NCBI RefSeq assembly: GCF_000012385.1
Contig: NC_007940.1
Location: 1,364,001 to 1,428,000 of the forward strand
Source of the DNA: Rickettsia bellii RML369-C
GTDB lineage: Bacteria; Pseudomonadota; Alphaproteobacteria; Rickettsiales; Rickettsiaceae
DNA length: 64,000 nucleotides
Direction of reading: 5' to 3'
In this document: piece by piece, positions 8,650-16,097 of the stretch
How the letters are laid out: every line of letters starts with the position of its first letter
Position numbering within the stretch: the first letter of the stretch is position 1
The notes under the pieces: generated by a model
What the model was told of the DNA's origin: nothing
Database searches by the model: none
Seen by the model: only the letters and a program-made list of their open reading frames with translations
Translations under genes and position numbers: made by a program

Positions 8650-9399
8650 TTACATATCAAATCTTAGACCAGCCATTAAGTTATTACCTCTATAGCGTGT
8701 TCCACCATATCTTGTTGAATCACTACCTTCAGTAATAGTTTTAGTTTTTGTCTTACCGTAATCTCTCCAGCTATATACTAGCTCAGCTTTTACACCTTGA
8801 GCAACTTCAAATGAAGCACCTAAAGATAACTGATAAGCAAAATTTGTTTTATTTTTAATATTTACCTTACCATTTTCGATATCAGGATCAGGGAATGTAT
8901 ATGAAATTTTTTCTTTCACCATTGCAGCACCGATACCAGCACCAGCAAAAACTTTAAACATATTTAAATCAACTACGTCAACATAACCATTTAATAAAAA
9001 GCTTACAATATTAGGTCTATGTTTTACTGAAACTCTATCACCATATTTATCATTCGCTGATTTTTTTAAATGATTACTTGTTACTAAACCAACTGTGAAA
9101 TCAGTTCTTAGATTATCCATAATATAGTAACCTGCTCCGATTTCCCCAGTAAAGCCAGTATTAGACTTCACTTTTATTCCTGTAACCTTATCTTTTTGGC
9201 TATCAAAAATCACAGCACCAGCATCTAATTTTAAATACCATTGATTTTCCATAGCTGATGCCGGCATTGATGAATTCATAGCTGAATCAGTCATAGGGGC
9301 ATTCATCACAACTCCTTCACAAGGATCAGTAGCAGCAAATATTGCAGCTGAAGATAAAATAGCTGTACTTGCAGCTGTTATTAAAAGTAATTTTTTCAT
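8650..9399 (-). CDS. adr1: Adr1-like outer-membrane beta-barrel surface protein
   Basis: This 249-residue protein has a signal peptide (MKKLLLITAASTAILSSAAIFA) and a C-terminus ending NNLMAGLRFDM, typical of an 8-stranded OmpA/OprF-like barrel with a terminal aromatic or hydrophobic residue after RFD. It is paralogous to the neighbour at 9544 (shared WYLKLDAGA, FAGAGIGA, VKAELVYSW segments). Together they match the Adr1/Adr2 pair of rickettsial surface proteins, implicated in vitronectin binding and serum resistance. I assign this one as Adr1 because the other is closer to Adr2 as I remember it. The extra residues after the signal peptide (NAPMTDSAMNSSMPASAMENQ) form a Met/Ser-rich linker. 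The gene sits in the block bounded by the two IS110 copies. Confidence 0.72.
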   Translation of the reverse strand: MKKLLLITAASTAILSSAAIFAATDPCEGVVMNAPMTDSAMNSSMPASAMENQWYLKLDAGAVIFDSQKDKVTGIKVKSNTGFTGEIGAGYYIMDNLRTDFTVGLVTSNHLKKSANDKYGDRVSVKHRPNIVSFLLNGYVDVVDLNMFKVFAGAGIGAAMVKEKISYTFPDPDIENGKVNIKNKTNFAYQLSLGASFEVAQGVKAELVYSWRDYGKTKTKTITEGSDSTRYGGTRYRGNNLMAGLRFDM

Positions 9400-9543
9400 A
9401 TTATTAATATTCCTTAAATTATTTGTTAGTTATTAAAATTAAATTTTAGATAAGATTATTACCTAAATCTAATGAAAATAGTTCCAAGTAATAGAAAAGT
9501 TATTTTAATTACTTGAAACTATTAAATATTGCTTATTATTTGA

Positions 9544-10230
9544 TTATATATCAAATCTTAAACCTGCCGTTAGGTTATGGCTTTGATAACGTATTCCTTT
9601 AACTTGTTTGTTTCCTAAACCAAATAATTTTACATTTCCGCCTTTTGTCTTACCATCACTTATCCAGCTATAAGCTAACTCTGCTTTAACTCCATCAGAA
9701 ATTTGTGAAGAAGCACCTAAAGTTAGTTTGTAAGCAAGGTTAGTTGTGTTTTTGCTTGAATAAGAAGTAGAAACAGTAGCACCACTATTAATGCCAGAAA
9801 ATGAAACTTTTTCTTTCAGCATTGAAGCACCGATACCAGCACCGGCAAAAACATCAAACATTTCAAAGTTAGATAGATCTACGTAACCATTAATAAGTAA
9901 ACGTGTGATATTAGGCTTATGGCTTGCTGAAATATTAGCTCCTCCAAGAGAACTAACAGCACCTGACTTCTTTAATTTACCACTAAATGTAGTACCTAAA
10001 GTTAAGTCAGCTCTGAAATTTTCTGCAATATAGTTACCAACACCAATATCACCAGTAAAAGCTGTATTAGATTTTAATTTAAGACCAGTTTGGTTGTCCT
10101 TTTCTTTATTGAACATTGCCGCACCAGCATCTACTCTTAAATACCAGCTATCATTCCCGCAATCAGCGAATGAAAGGGCTGAAGATAAAACTGTTGCACT
10201 TGTAGCAGCTATTAAAAGTAATTTTTTCAT
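9544..10230 (-). CDS. adr2: Adr2-like outer-membrane beta-barrel surface protein
   Basis: This 228-residue protein has a signal peptide (MKKLLLIAATSATVLSSALSFA) and a small barrel ending SHNLTAGLRFDI. Motifs shared with its paralogue include WYLRVDAGAAMFN, LLINGYVDL, MFDVFAGAGIGAS and VKAELAYSW. In Rickettsia the Adr2 protein sits in the outer membrane and helps bind host factors. A 144-nt AT-rich spacer separates it from adr1, enough for its own promoter. The reading frame is intact, and alternating hydrophobic residues fit beta strands throughout. Paralogue numbering is from memory of family sequences, so the adr1/adr2 labels could be swapped. Confidence 0.75.
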   Translation of the reverse strand: MKKLLLIAATSATVLSSALSFADCGNDSWYLRVDAGAAMFNKEKDNQTGLKLKSNTAFTGDIGVGNYIAENFRADLTLGTTFSGKLKKSGAVSSLGGANISASHKPNITRLLINGYVDLSNFEMFDVFAGAGIGASMLKEKVSFSGINSGATVSTSYSSKNTTNLAYKLTLGASSQISDGVKAELAYSWISDGKTKGGNVKLFGLGNKQVKGIRYQSHNLTAGLRFDI

Positions 10231-10395
10231 TTTTAGTACCTCAATAATTTGAATTAATTAATAAAAAGCTATCCTTAGGGCTGGTATAACATACTATTAT
10301 TAATAGTGCTAGATTAATATATAAAATTAATAGATTAAAGCAATAAGTTTAGATAAGTTTGTGACAAAATAGACACAAATAGATAATTAGCCCTT

Positions 10396-10719
10396 TTATA
10401 CACCAATATATTTATTAAATTTATCTTTTTCATCTTTGAATTTATCAGCATCTGGTAGGGCGGGTTTTTTCTTAGTAATAACTTGCCATTTTTCATGTTC
10501 TATAAAGTGTTTTGCTCGCTCTACCCATTCAATTAATTCTGGTGTTTCAGGTTTTATTGCATCTATTGGGCAGTCAGGCACGCATACCCCGCAATCTATA
10601 CATTCATCCGGATTGATAACCAGCATAAACTCACCCTCATAAAAACAATCTACCGGACATACTTCAACACAATCAGTATATTTACATTTCACGCATTCAT
10701 CAGTTACAACGTAGGTCAT
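10396..10719 (-). CDS. fdxA: 7Fe ferredoxin (3Fe-4S/4Fe-4S)
   Basis: This 107-residue protein has cysteine clusters at the N-terminus: [18 protein letters not shown], then [16 protein letters not shown]. This is the arrangement of the bacterial FdxA-type ferredoxin carrying one [3Fe-4S] and one [4Fe-4S] cluster, followed by a C-terminal helical extension ([16 protein letters not shown]). It is a cytosolic electron carrier. The gene starts 5 nt after the ccmC stop on the same strand, so the two are likely co-transcribed. Length and motifs are normal. Confidence 0.93.
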   Translation of the reverse strand: MTYVVTDECVKCKYTDCVEVCPVDCFYEGEFMLVINPDECIDCGVCVPDCPIDAIKPETPELIEWVERAKHFIEHEKWQVITKKKPALPDADKFKDEKDKFNKYIGV

Positions 10720-10723
10720 TTTT

Positions 10724-11416
10724 TTATCGGTTTTTAATTTTGTTGATTAATATAGAGGTTCTTAAAAATAATATTAACAAAAAATATAATATAAAACTTA
10801 CAAACATTATCATTAAAGGTTTTAGCATTGATGAGTGAATAGTTGGTGATCCTAATCTTAAAACACTAGCTGGCTGGTGCAGGCTATACCAAAGATTTAC
10901 AGAAAATTTTATTATTGGTATGTTAATAAGTCCAATAAGGGCAATAATAGAAGCAGGGTTTTGTGCTTTTCTTATATCTTCTGCATTATTAACTATTATA
11001 ATGTAGCTTAAATATAGTAGGAATAATATTAACATTGAAGTAAGCCGTGCATCCCATACCCACCATACTCCCCATATAGGCTTTCCCCATATACTGCCTG
11101 TTACTAAGCTAATTAAGGTGAAAGTAGCTCCGGTATAGCTAGCAGCTACCGCAAGCAAATATGACATAGTAGTTTTCCATACTAAATAGCTGAAGCTACA
11201 GGCTGCCATAAAGACATAAATAGCGAGTGCCATCCAAGAGGCAGGCACATGAACATACATAATACGTACGAAATCGCCTTGTTGATAATCAGGCGGGGAA
11301 ACTACTAGCCCTAAATAAAGACCAATAGCCGATGTTAGAAAAGTCAATATTGTCAATATAGGAATTACTATTTTTGATAATTTATCAAAATAATGAGGGT
11401 TTAGTAATTTAAACAT
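10724..11416 (-). CDS. ccmC: Haem exporter protein C (cytochrome c maturation)
   Basis: This 230-residue, six-helix membrane protein carries the tryptophan-rich haem-handling signature [13 protein letters not shown] (residues about 117-129) and flanking histidines in the periplasmic loops (YVHVPASW and SLHQPAS). CcmC binds haem and delivers it to CcmE during cytochrome c maturation at the inner membrane. It directly precedes fdxA on the minus strand. Its 5' side is the RPE repeat holding IS110 copy 2, so its native upstream context has been cut away, or the repeat was already there before the IS inserted. Confidence 0.92.
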   Translation of the reverse strand: MFKLLNPHYFDKLSKIVIPILTILTFLTSAIGLYLGLVVSPPDYQQGDFVRIMYVHVPASWMALAIYVFMAACSFSYLVWKTTMSYLLAVAASYTGATFTLISLVTGSIWGKPIWGVWWVWDARLTSMLILFLLYLSYIIIVNNAEDIRKAQNPASIIALIGLINIPIIKFSVNLWYSLHQPASVLRLGSPTIHSSMLKPLMIMFVSFILYFLLILFLRTSILINKIKNR

Positions 11417-11485
11417 AATGCATTTTGTAGGTTTTATTATATGGTTCTTAAAAAACGTTCAATACTGTTCCTAGCTGTAACAGAA

Positions 11486-11604
11486 TTTGTTGCGTGGATC
11501 ATTCTCTCCCCTGTCATCCCGTGATTTATGAACTAGAGCCAGTTAAAAATACTAATAAAATTAGTATTTTTTATTATTTTCTGGATCTAGTTCCCAAGCC
11601 ACGG
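11486..11604. repeat. Left half of the RPE palindrome interrupted by IS110 copy 2
   Basis: It runs from gttgcgtggatcattctc through the core hairpin to ccacgg. The last 98 bp equal those next to copy 1, but the sequence further out differs, so the shared part is the target repeat plus perhaps gene conversion. Confidence 0.72.
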
Positions 11605-12808
11605 TATTGTAAGAAAAGAAAGTGATATAATATAAGTTATAAATGTAATATAAACATTTATAAGAGAGTGTTAATACCCTATATAATGATATAGGGTATT
11701 AAGCGGGCATAAGCGACCGTCACGGCATAGGTTTTATACGACCGGAGTCATCAAGGTACTATAGCCCGACTCTCGAGAAGTTTGAATAGTTGGAAGGGAT
11801 GCGATAAGCACGCCCGATTACAATCCTAAACAATATAAAATCTCGAGGTACATATGATAAAATATCACAAACATATAGGAATTGATATAGGAAAATATAA
11901 TTTTGTAGTAGGAATAGAGGGCATAAAAGATACAAAAGAATATGAGAATACAAGTTCCGGTATATTTGAATTTATTAATGATAATAAGGATATTTTAGCA
12001 AACTCTCTAACTGTAGTTGAAACAACAGGCGGATATGAACTAGAGTTATTGTATAGCTTATGTGAAAGAGGTTATGTAGTACATAGAGCAGATGCAAGAA
12101 AGGTAAAGAATTTTATCAGATCATATGGTAATAGTGCAAAAACAGATAAGTTAGATGCTAAAGCATTAGGATTATATGGTAAGGAGCGAGCAGATAAGCT
12201 TGAAGTATTTAAGCCTGAATCAAAACAAAATATACAATTATTTCGGTTAGTACAAAGACGGAATGATTTAAAGCAAATGTTAGTTGCCGAAAAGAATAGA
12301 TTACAACAAGCAAATACAGATAAGTTTGTTAAAAATAGCTGTATAAATATGATAGATGTTTTAAGTAATCAAATTACAGAGATTACTAATCAGGTAGAAG
12401 TGATTATATCATCAGATCAGCTGTTAAAAGCAAAGCATGAGATATTGAAAGAGATAAATGGCATTGGTAATATAGTTGCTTTTGAGTTATTAATATTATT
12501 ACCGGAGTTAGGGAAGTTAACAAGACGGCAGATTGCTTCTCTTGCAGGGCTTGCTCCAAAAGCTAATGATAGTGGTAAATATCAAGGATATAGAAAGGTA
12601 GGACATGGTAGAGCAGGAGTCAAGCCTATACTATTCCTTGCTGCTATGTCAGCCCGTAATAGCAAGACTTCTGGTTTAAGACTCTTTTATGAGCGACTCA
12701 TTAACAATGGTAAAAAGAAAATGGTCGCTCTTACCGCTTTAATGCGTAAAATTATTGTCATCGCTAATGCTAAATTAAAATCTCTTCTTTTTAATTTAAA
12801 ACATAGTT
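11605..12808 (+). mobile_element. IS110-family insertion sequence, copy 2 (complete)
   Basis: It is identical to copy 1 along the full element and in the same orientation. It lies between ccmC and virB3. Its right flank (gatgacattgaaag...) differs from that of copy 1 right after tgatgaca. Two identical direct copies 6.8 kb apart are substrates for homologous recombination, which would delete or excise as a circle the adr/fdxA/ccmC block. Confidence 0.88.
11668..11828 (+). ncRNA. Candidate IS110 bridge RNA (copy 2)
   Basis: Same sequence as the candidate in copy 1. The hairpin is 11671-11684 with 11689-11702. Guide-like segments are at 11720-11725, 11747-11754, 11786-11791 and 11818-11824. 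They match the same left flank ccacgg and right flank ttgatgac here, so both insertions agree with one target programme. Confidence 0.58.
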
Positions 12809-12810
12809 GA
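11854..12810 (+). CDS. IS110-family transposase (copy 2)
   Basis: The protein is identical (318 residues) to the transposase of copy 1, with the complete DEDD and DSGK motifs. The terminal TGA again falls on the element/target boundary. Identity without any silent difference indicates recent copying or gene conversion. Confidence 0.93.
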   Translation: MIKYHKHIGIDIGKYNFVVGIEGIKDTKEYENTSSGIFEFINDNKDILANSLTVVETTGGYELELLYSLCERGYVVHRADARKVKNFIRSYGNSAKTDKLDAKALGLYGKERADKLEVFKPESKQNIQLFRLVQRRNDLKQMLVAEKNRLQQANTDKFVKNSCINMIDVLSNQITEITNQVEVIISSDQLLKAKHEILKEINGIGNIVAFELLILLPELGKLTRRQIASLAGLAPKANDSGKYQGYRKVGHGRAGVKPILFLAAMSARNSKTSGLRLFYERLINNGKKKMVALTALMRKIIVIANAKLKSLLFNLKHS

Positions 12811-12868
12811 TGACATTGAAAGTGCTTTTCGATCCACACAGGTAAAACCTTAAGCGGGAATGACATAT
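12809..12868. repeat. Right half of the RPE palindrome next to IS copy 2
   Basis: It runs gatgacattgaaag... and ends cttaagcgggaatgacat. The end is complementary to the start of the left flank of copy 1 (atgtcattcccgcttaag at 4688). The outer flanks of the two IS copies could therefore be the two arms of one original repeat between virB4 and virB3. Confidence 0.6.
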
Positions 12869-12911
12869 AATCCACACAATAGGCTAATCCCTAATAGGAA
12901 TGATATCAAAT

Positions 12912-13199
12912 TCAAATTCCGTATGAATTTGCCCCATAATAAAATTTATTAGGACATTGGCTAGTCCTTGACATTTTATTCATATACAACTCTATAAATC
13001 GTGGCTCTTTAAAGCATATAATATAGGCTATTAAATGTAGACCTGCTGCGATGAATAAAATCATAATGCCGTTATTCCAAATAAATACTATCATAGTCAT
13101 GATCATATTTAATGCTGCAAATTTAATACTCACACCAAATATCATGGGTGGTCTAGTTAGCCCTACGAATAAAAGATCGGTTGCTAATGTTCCTGCCAT
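12912..13199 (-). CDS. virB3: VirB3 type IV secretion protein (rvhB3)
   Basis: This 95-residue protein has a short N-terminal segment LFVGLTRPPMIFGV, the typical VirB3 start (LxxGxTRPxMxxGV), and two adjacent hydrophobic helices (about residues 22-62). A cytosolic tail containing RFIELYMNK follows. VirB3 is a small inner-membrane partner that works with VirB4 in the type IV secretion channel. In rickettsiae it is immediately upstream of virB4. Here 8.3 kb containing two IS copies intervene, so the operon has been split. The coding sequence itself seems intact. Confidence 0.88.
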   Translation of the reverse strand: MAGTLATDLLFVGLTRPPMIFGVSIKFAALNMIMTMIVFIWNNGIMILFIAAGLHLIAYIICFKEPRFIELYMNKMSRTSQCPNKFYYGANSYGI

Positions 13200-13254
13200 A
13201 TACTTTTCCTCTTTTATATTTTTTATTCAATAATAAACATAAACTTAAAAATTA

Positions 13255-14187
13255 TTAATATAAATTTATATTTTTATTTGCAAACATAGTTAATAATATT
13301 GAGTTTGGTATTTTACTATTAACAAAATGCACATTATTACCTATACTTTCAATCACCTTAATTGCTATTTTGATTAATTCTTCTTCTAAATAATGATTAC
13401 TATCATTTAGCATTGATTTTAACAAATTAGCATTTTGTATTTTCATATTATACTGAAATCCTCTAAATATCTGGGACATTTCATATGGAAATATTAGATG
13501 CTCTGCTCCTAAAGTAACAGCAATTGTTGCAGCAGTTAAATTAACATTTAGTAAATGGGTCTTTTCTTGGTCATCATTAGCAAAAGGAGTTATTACAGGT
13601 ATAATATTACTATCTTCAAAATTTAATAGAATTTCTGGGTTAACTATAATAGGCTCGCTTACAAAGCCAATATCTATAACGTCACGATTTGCAACTCTTC
13701 TATGTGATAGTTTTGATTTTCTTGCTTGTAGTAAATTCGCATCTTTTCCTGAAATACCAACCGCATAACAACCTTTATTGCTAAGTTTTGTCACAATAAG
13801 TTTGTTGACATAACTCGATAGAATTTCCATAATAATAGGATTATCTATGGAACTATTTTCCCTTACTTTATTAAATTTTTTACTGAAACTTTTATCTAAT
13901 TGTGATATTAAAGATAGATTACCTAAATCTATATGGTCATGTACTATATAGATTTTAGCACCGCACATCTCAAGCAGTTTGATAGATTCTATAAAAGAAG
14001 CAAACAACTTCTTATTAATAATAATATTGATTGGTAACTTTAGAACTATCGCTTGATTTCTAAGCTCATTACTACATGTGATTATATCCCTAATTATAGT
14101 AATGTCGCCTAATTCAGAAATATTATCTATTTCTTTACTTTTCAAGTTTGATGCATTTTGCCAAACTAGTTTTAAGTTCTCTTGCAC
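13255..14187 (-). CDS. argB: Acetylglutamate kinase-like amino-acid kinase (ArgB family)
   Basis: This 310-residue protein is of the amino-acid kinase fold. Recognisable parts are [14 protein letters not shown] (substrate loop region), [16 protein letters not shown] (close to the NAGK AVGLSGKDGxLIxA motif) and [16 protein letters not shown]. ArgB phosphorylates N-acetylglutamate in arginine synthesis. Rickettsiae lack the rest of that pathway, so the in vivo role is uncertain, and the N-terminal lysine/glycine nucleotide motif is degraded. The start overlaps the 3' end of engB by 53 nt on the same strand, suggesting translational coupling or a later true start. It may be a relic under relaxed selection. 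Confidence 0.75.
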   Translation of the reverse strand: MQENLKLVWQNASNLKSKEIDNISELGDITIIRDIITCSNELRNQAIVLKLPINIIINKKLFASFIESIKLLEMCGAKIYIVHDHIDLGNLSLISQLDKSFSKKFNKVRENSSIDNPIIMEILSSYVNKLIVTKLSNKGCYAVGISGKDANLLQARKSKLSHRRVANRDVIDIGFVSEPIIVNPEILLNFEDSNIIPVITPFANDDQEKTHLLNVNLTAATIAVTLGAEHLIFPYEMSQIFRGFQYNMKIQNANLLKSMLNDSNHYLEEELIKIAIKVIESIGNNVHFVNSKIPNSILLTMFANKNINLY

Positions 14188-14773
14188 CTTCTTTACTCCT
14201 ACTACTTACATAAATAAGATTACATGAGTAGTTTAAAGTTGCAAGAAAATTCTGTGCTTCTAGGTTAAGGTTTTTACGATCCGTAACTTTATCGGATTTT
14301 GTAAAAATAATTTGGAAATCTCGCTTATTTGCAAGTAATAACTCCGCTACTTTTTTATCGTTCTCTTTAATTCCCCTTCTTGAATCTATCAATAAGTTAA
14401 CTAATTTTAGATTATCACTCTTGCGTAAGTAATGATTAATTAATATTTCCCACTGATCTTTAACTTGATTTGGAACTTGTGCAAAACCATAACCTGGTAG
14501 GTCAACTATTATAAGTTTATCTACAAGATTAAAGAAATTAATCTGCCTAGTACGCCCTGGGGTATTAGAAACTTTAGCAAGTTTTTTGTTATTACATATA
14601 GTATTTATTAGACTTGATTTGCCGACATTTGATTTACCAACAAAAGCAATTTGCGGTAATGCAAAATTAGGAAGTTGCTTTATATCCATAGCACCAGCTA
14701 CAAATTTAGCTTGATGACGAAAAAGCTTATTATCACCTACTAATTTTTTATTAATTACTTTTTCATCAGTCAT
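14135..14773 (-). CDS. engB: Ribosome biogenesis GTPase EngB (YihA/YsxC)
   Basis: This 212-residue protein has the small GTPase motifs in order: [10 protein letters not shown] (G1), GRTRQINFF (G2 region), DLPGYGFA (G3), FTKSDK (G4) and VSSRSKEG (G5). EngB acts in assembly of the large ribosomal subunit. It lies upstream of the argB-like gene with an overlap and downstream of the initiator tRNA region on the same strand. Length is typical. Confidence 0.95.
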   Translation of the reverse strand: MTDEKVINKKLVGDNKLFRHQAKFVAGAMDIKQLPNFALPQIAFVGKSNVGKSSLINTICNNKKLAKVSNTPGRTRQINFFNLVDKLIIVDLPGYGFAQVPNQVKDQWEILINHYLRKSDNLKLVNLLIDSRRGIKENDKKVAELLLANKRDFQIIFTKSDKVTDRKNLNLEAQNFLATLNYSCNLIYVSSRSKEGARELKTSLAKCIKLEK

Positions 14774-14827
14774 AATTTTGTAACCTATATTATTATACGT
14801 CCTGTGTCATCCTGTAGCAAAATTACC

Positions 14828-14987
14828 CTCGTGGATCAGTTTTTTCGTCATTGCGAGGAAATTACGAAGTAATTGACGAAGCAAGGAAGTATAAAAAATG
14901 CTAATTTATAGCATTTTTTATTATTTTTTCTAGATTGCCACGCTCATTTCATTCGCTCGCAATGACGACTCTCGATCCACACGAGAA
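14828..14987. repeat. RPE-type palindrome upstream of engB
   Basis: Inner arms are 14846-14858 (cgtcattgcgagg) and 14955-14967 (cgctcgcaatgac type). Outer arms are ctcgtggatcag and ctctcgatccacacgag. A core hairpin lies near aaatgctaatttatagcatttttt. Confidence 0.75.
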
Positions 14988-15030
14988 CTTCATCCACAAG
15001 GCAACAATAAAAAAATTAAAATAAAATATA

Positions 15031-15107
<77 letters not shown>

Positions 15108-15204
15108 ATAAAGAAATTTGATGACTTTGTTTATTAATATTATAAACAAAGATTAGCGACATAAATGATTAGAGTAAGTTTTTACCCCATAGTAATGTGT
15201 GTTA

Positions 15205-15343
15205 CGTGGATCATTCTCCCCCTATCATCCCGTGATTTATTCAGGGGATCCAATTAAAAATACTAATAAAATTAGTATTTTTAATTATTTTCTGGATTGC
15301 CACGCTCATTTCATTCACTCGCAATGACGACTCTCGATCCACG
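15205..15343. repeat. RPE-type palindrome between tRNA-fMet and rpmE
   Basis: Arms are cgtggatcattctccccc and ctctcgatccacg. The central hairpin aatactaat-aaa-attagtatt is followed by T-rich sequence. No ORF is credible in 15108-15420. Confidence 0.75.
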
Positions 15344-15420
15344 TAAAAAAGCCGCCAACGTGATGACACACTGGAAACGTTCTTGATCTATGCGGAAATG
15401 TCTCCACCCGATTATAGAAA

Positions 15421-15660
15421 TTAACTAGCTTCCTTCTTTTGACTACCGAAAGAAAGACCGGAAAATCTTTTATTAAAATCACTAATGCTTTTGTTAGACT
15501 GATTTACTACATTTCCAATATCTTTATTCCATGCTGGGTGTTTTCTAAAATCAACATCCATTAAAATCTCACCTGCAGGATGAGTTGACATTGTTTCAAA
15601 AACATCACTTCCAACTTTAATTAAAAACTTTTTATAGTCTGGATGTATCCCATTTTTCAT
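15421..15660 (-). CDS. rpmE: 50S ribosomal protein L31
   Basis: This 79-residue protein starts MKNGIHPDYKKFLIKVGSDVFETMSTH, close to the L31 N-terminus. It carries the conserved FRKHPAWNKD segment (hpfwtG type) and lacks the zinc cysteines, so it is the C-minus form. It is a component of the large ribosomal subunit at the central bridge. The start overlaps the rpmB stop by 4 nt (ATGA type), so the two genes form a translationally coupled pair. Confidence 0.93.
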   Translation of the reverse strand: MKNGIHPDYKKFLIKVGSDVFETMSTHPAGEILMDVDFRKHPAWNKDIGNVVNQSNKSISDFNKRFSGLSFGSQKKEAS

Positions 15661-15950
15661 AATGATTTTGCCATCTTAGTCTGAATTATTTTTTTCTTAA
15701 TAGCTTTAGCTGTAGTGGATAAAGCATCATTATTAGCTTTTAACATATACGCATCAAACCCGCCAGCTTTTTCAACTGAACTTATGCATCTAGCACTAAC
15801 TGATAATCTATATTCTGCGGTTGTTATATCACTTATAAACTTAACCGATCTTAAATTAGGCTCAAAACGCCTTCTAGTTTTACGCTGTGAATGCGATACA
15901 TTATTGCCATATAAAACACCCACTCCAGTGAGTTCACATTTACGAGACAT
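15657..15950 (-). CDS. rpmB: 50S ribosomal protein L28
   Basis: This 97-residue protein begins MSRKCELTGVGVLYGNNVSHS, followed by the basic KTRRRFEPNLR segment and VSARCISSVEK, all typical of L28. It is a large-subunit protein contacting 23S rRNA. It precedes and overlaps rpmE. The divergent autotransporter region lies upstream, separated by about 150 nt. Length is normal for alphaproteobacteria. Confidence 0.95.
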   Translation of the reverse strand: MSRKCELTGVGVLYGNNVSHSQRKTRRRFEPNLRSVKFISDITTAEYRLSVSARCISSVEKAGGFDAYMLKANNDALSTTAKAIKKKIIQTKMAKSL

Positions 15951-16097
15951 AAGCTTAACCTATCAAACTTTAACTTATATAATAGATAAAAAATATAAAG
16001 TAATACTTGTATACTGTCAAGAAGTAATTACTAATATTACTTACTTAAATTCAAATAGATAAAGAGAATAAAGCCTTATCTCTTTATCTATTTTGTT

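Noticed and set aside
5076-12810. The IS-block-IS region as a composite transposon
   Set aside because: IS110-type elements move by bridge-RNA recombination and are not known to mobilise pairs. No flanking duplication is seen, and recombination between copies explains the structure better.
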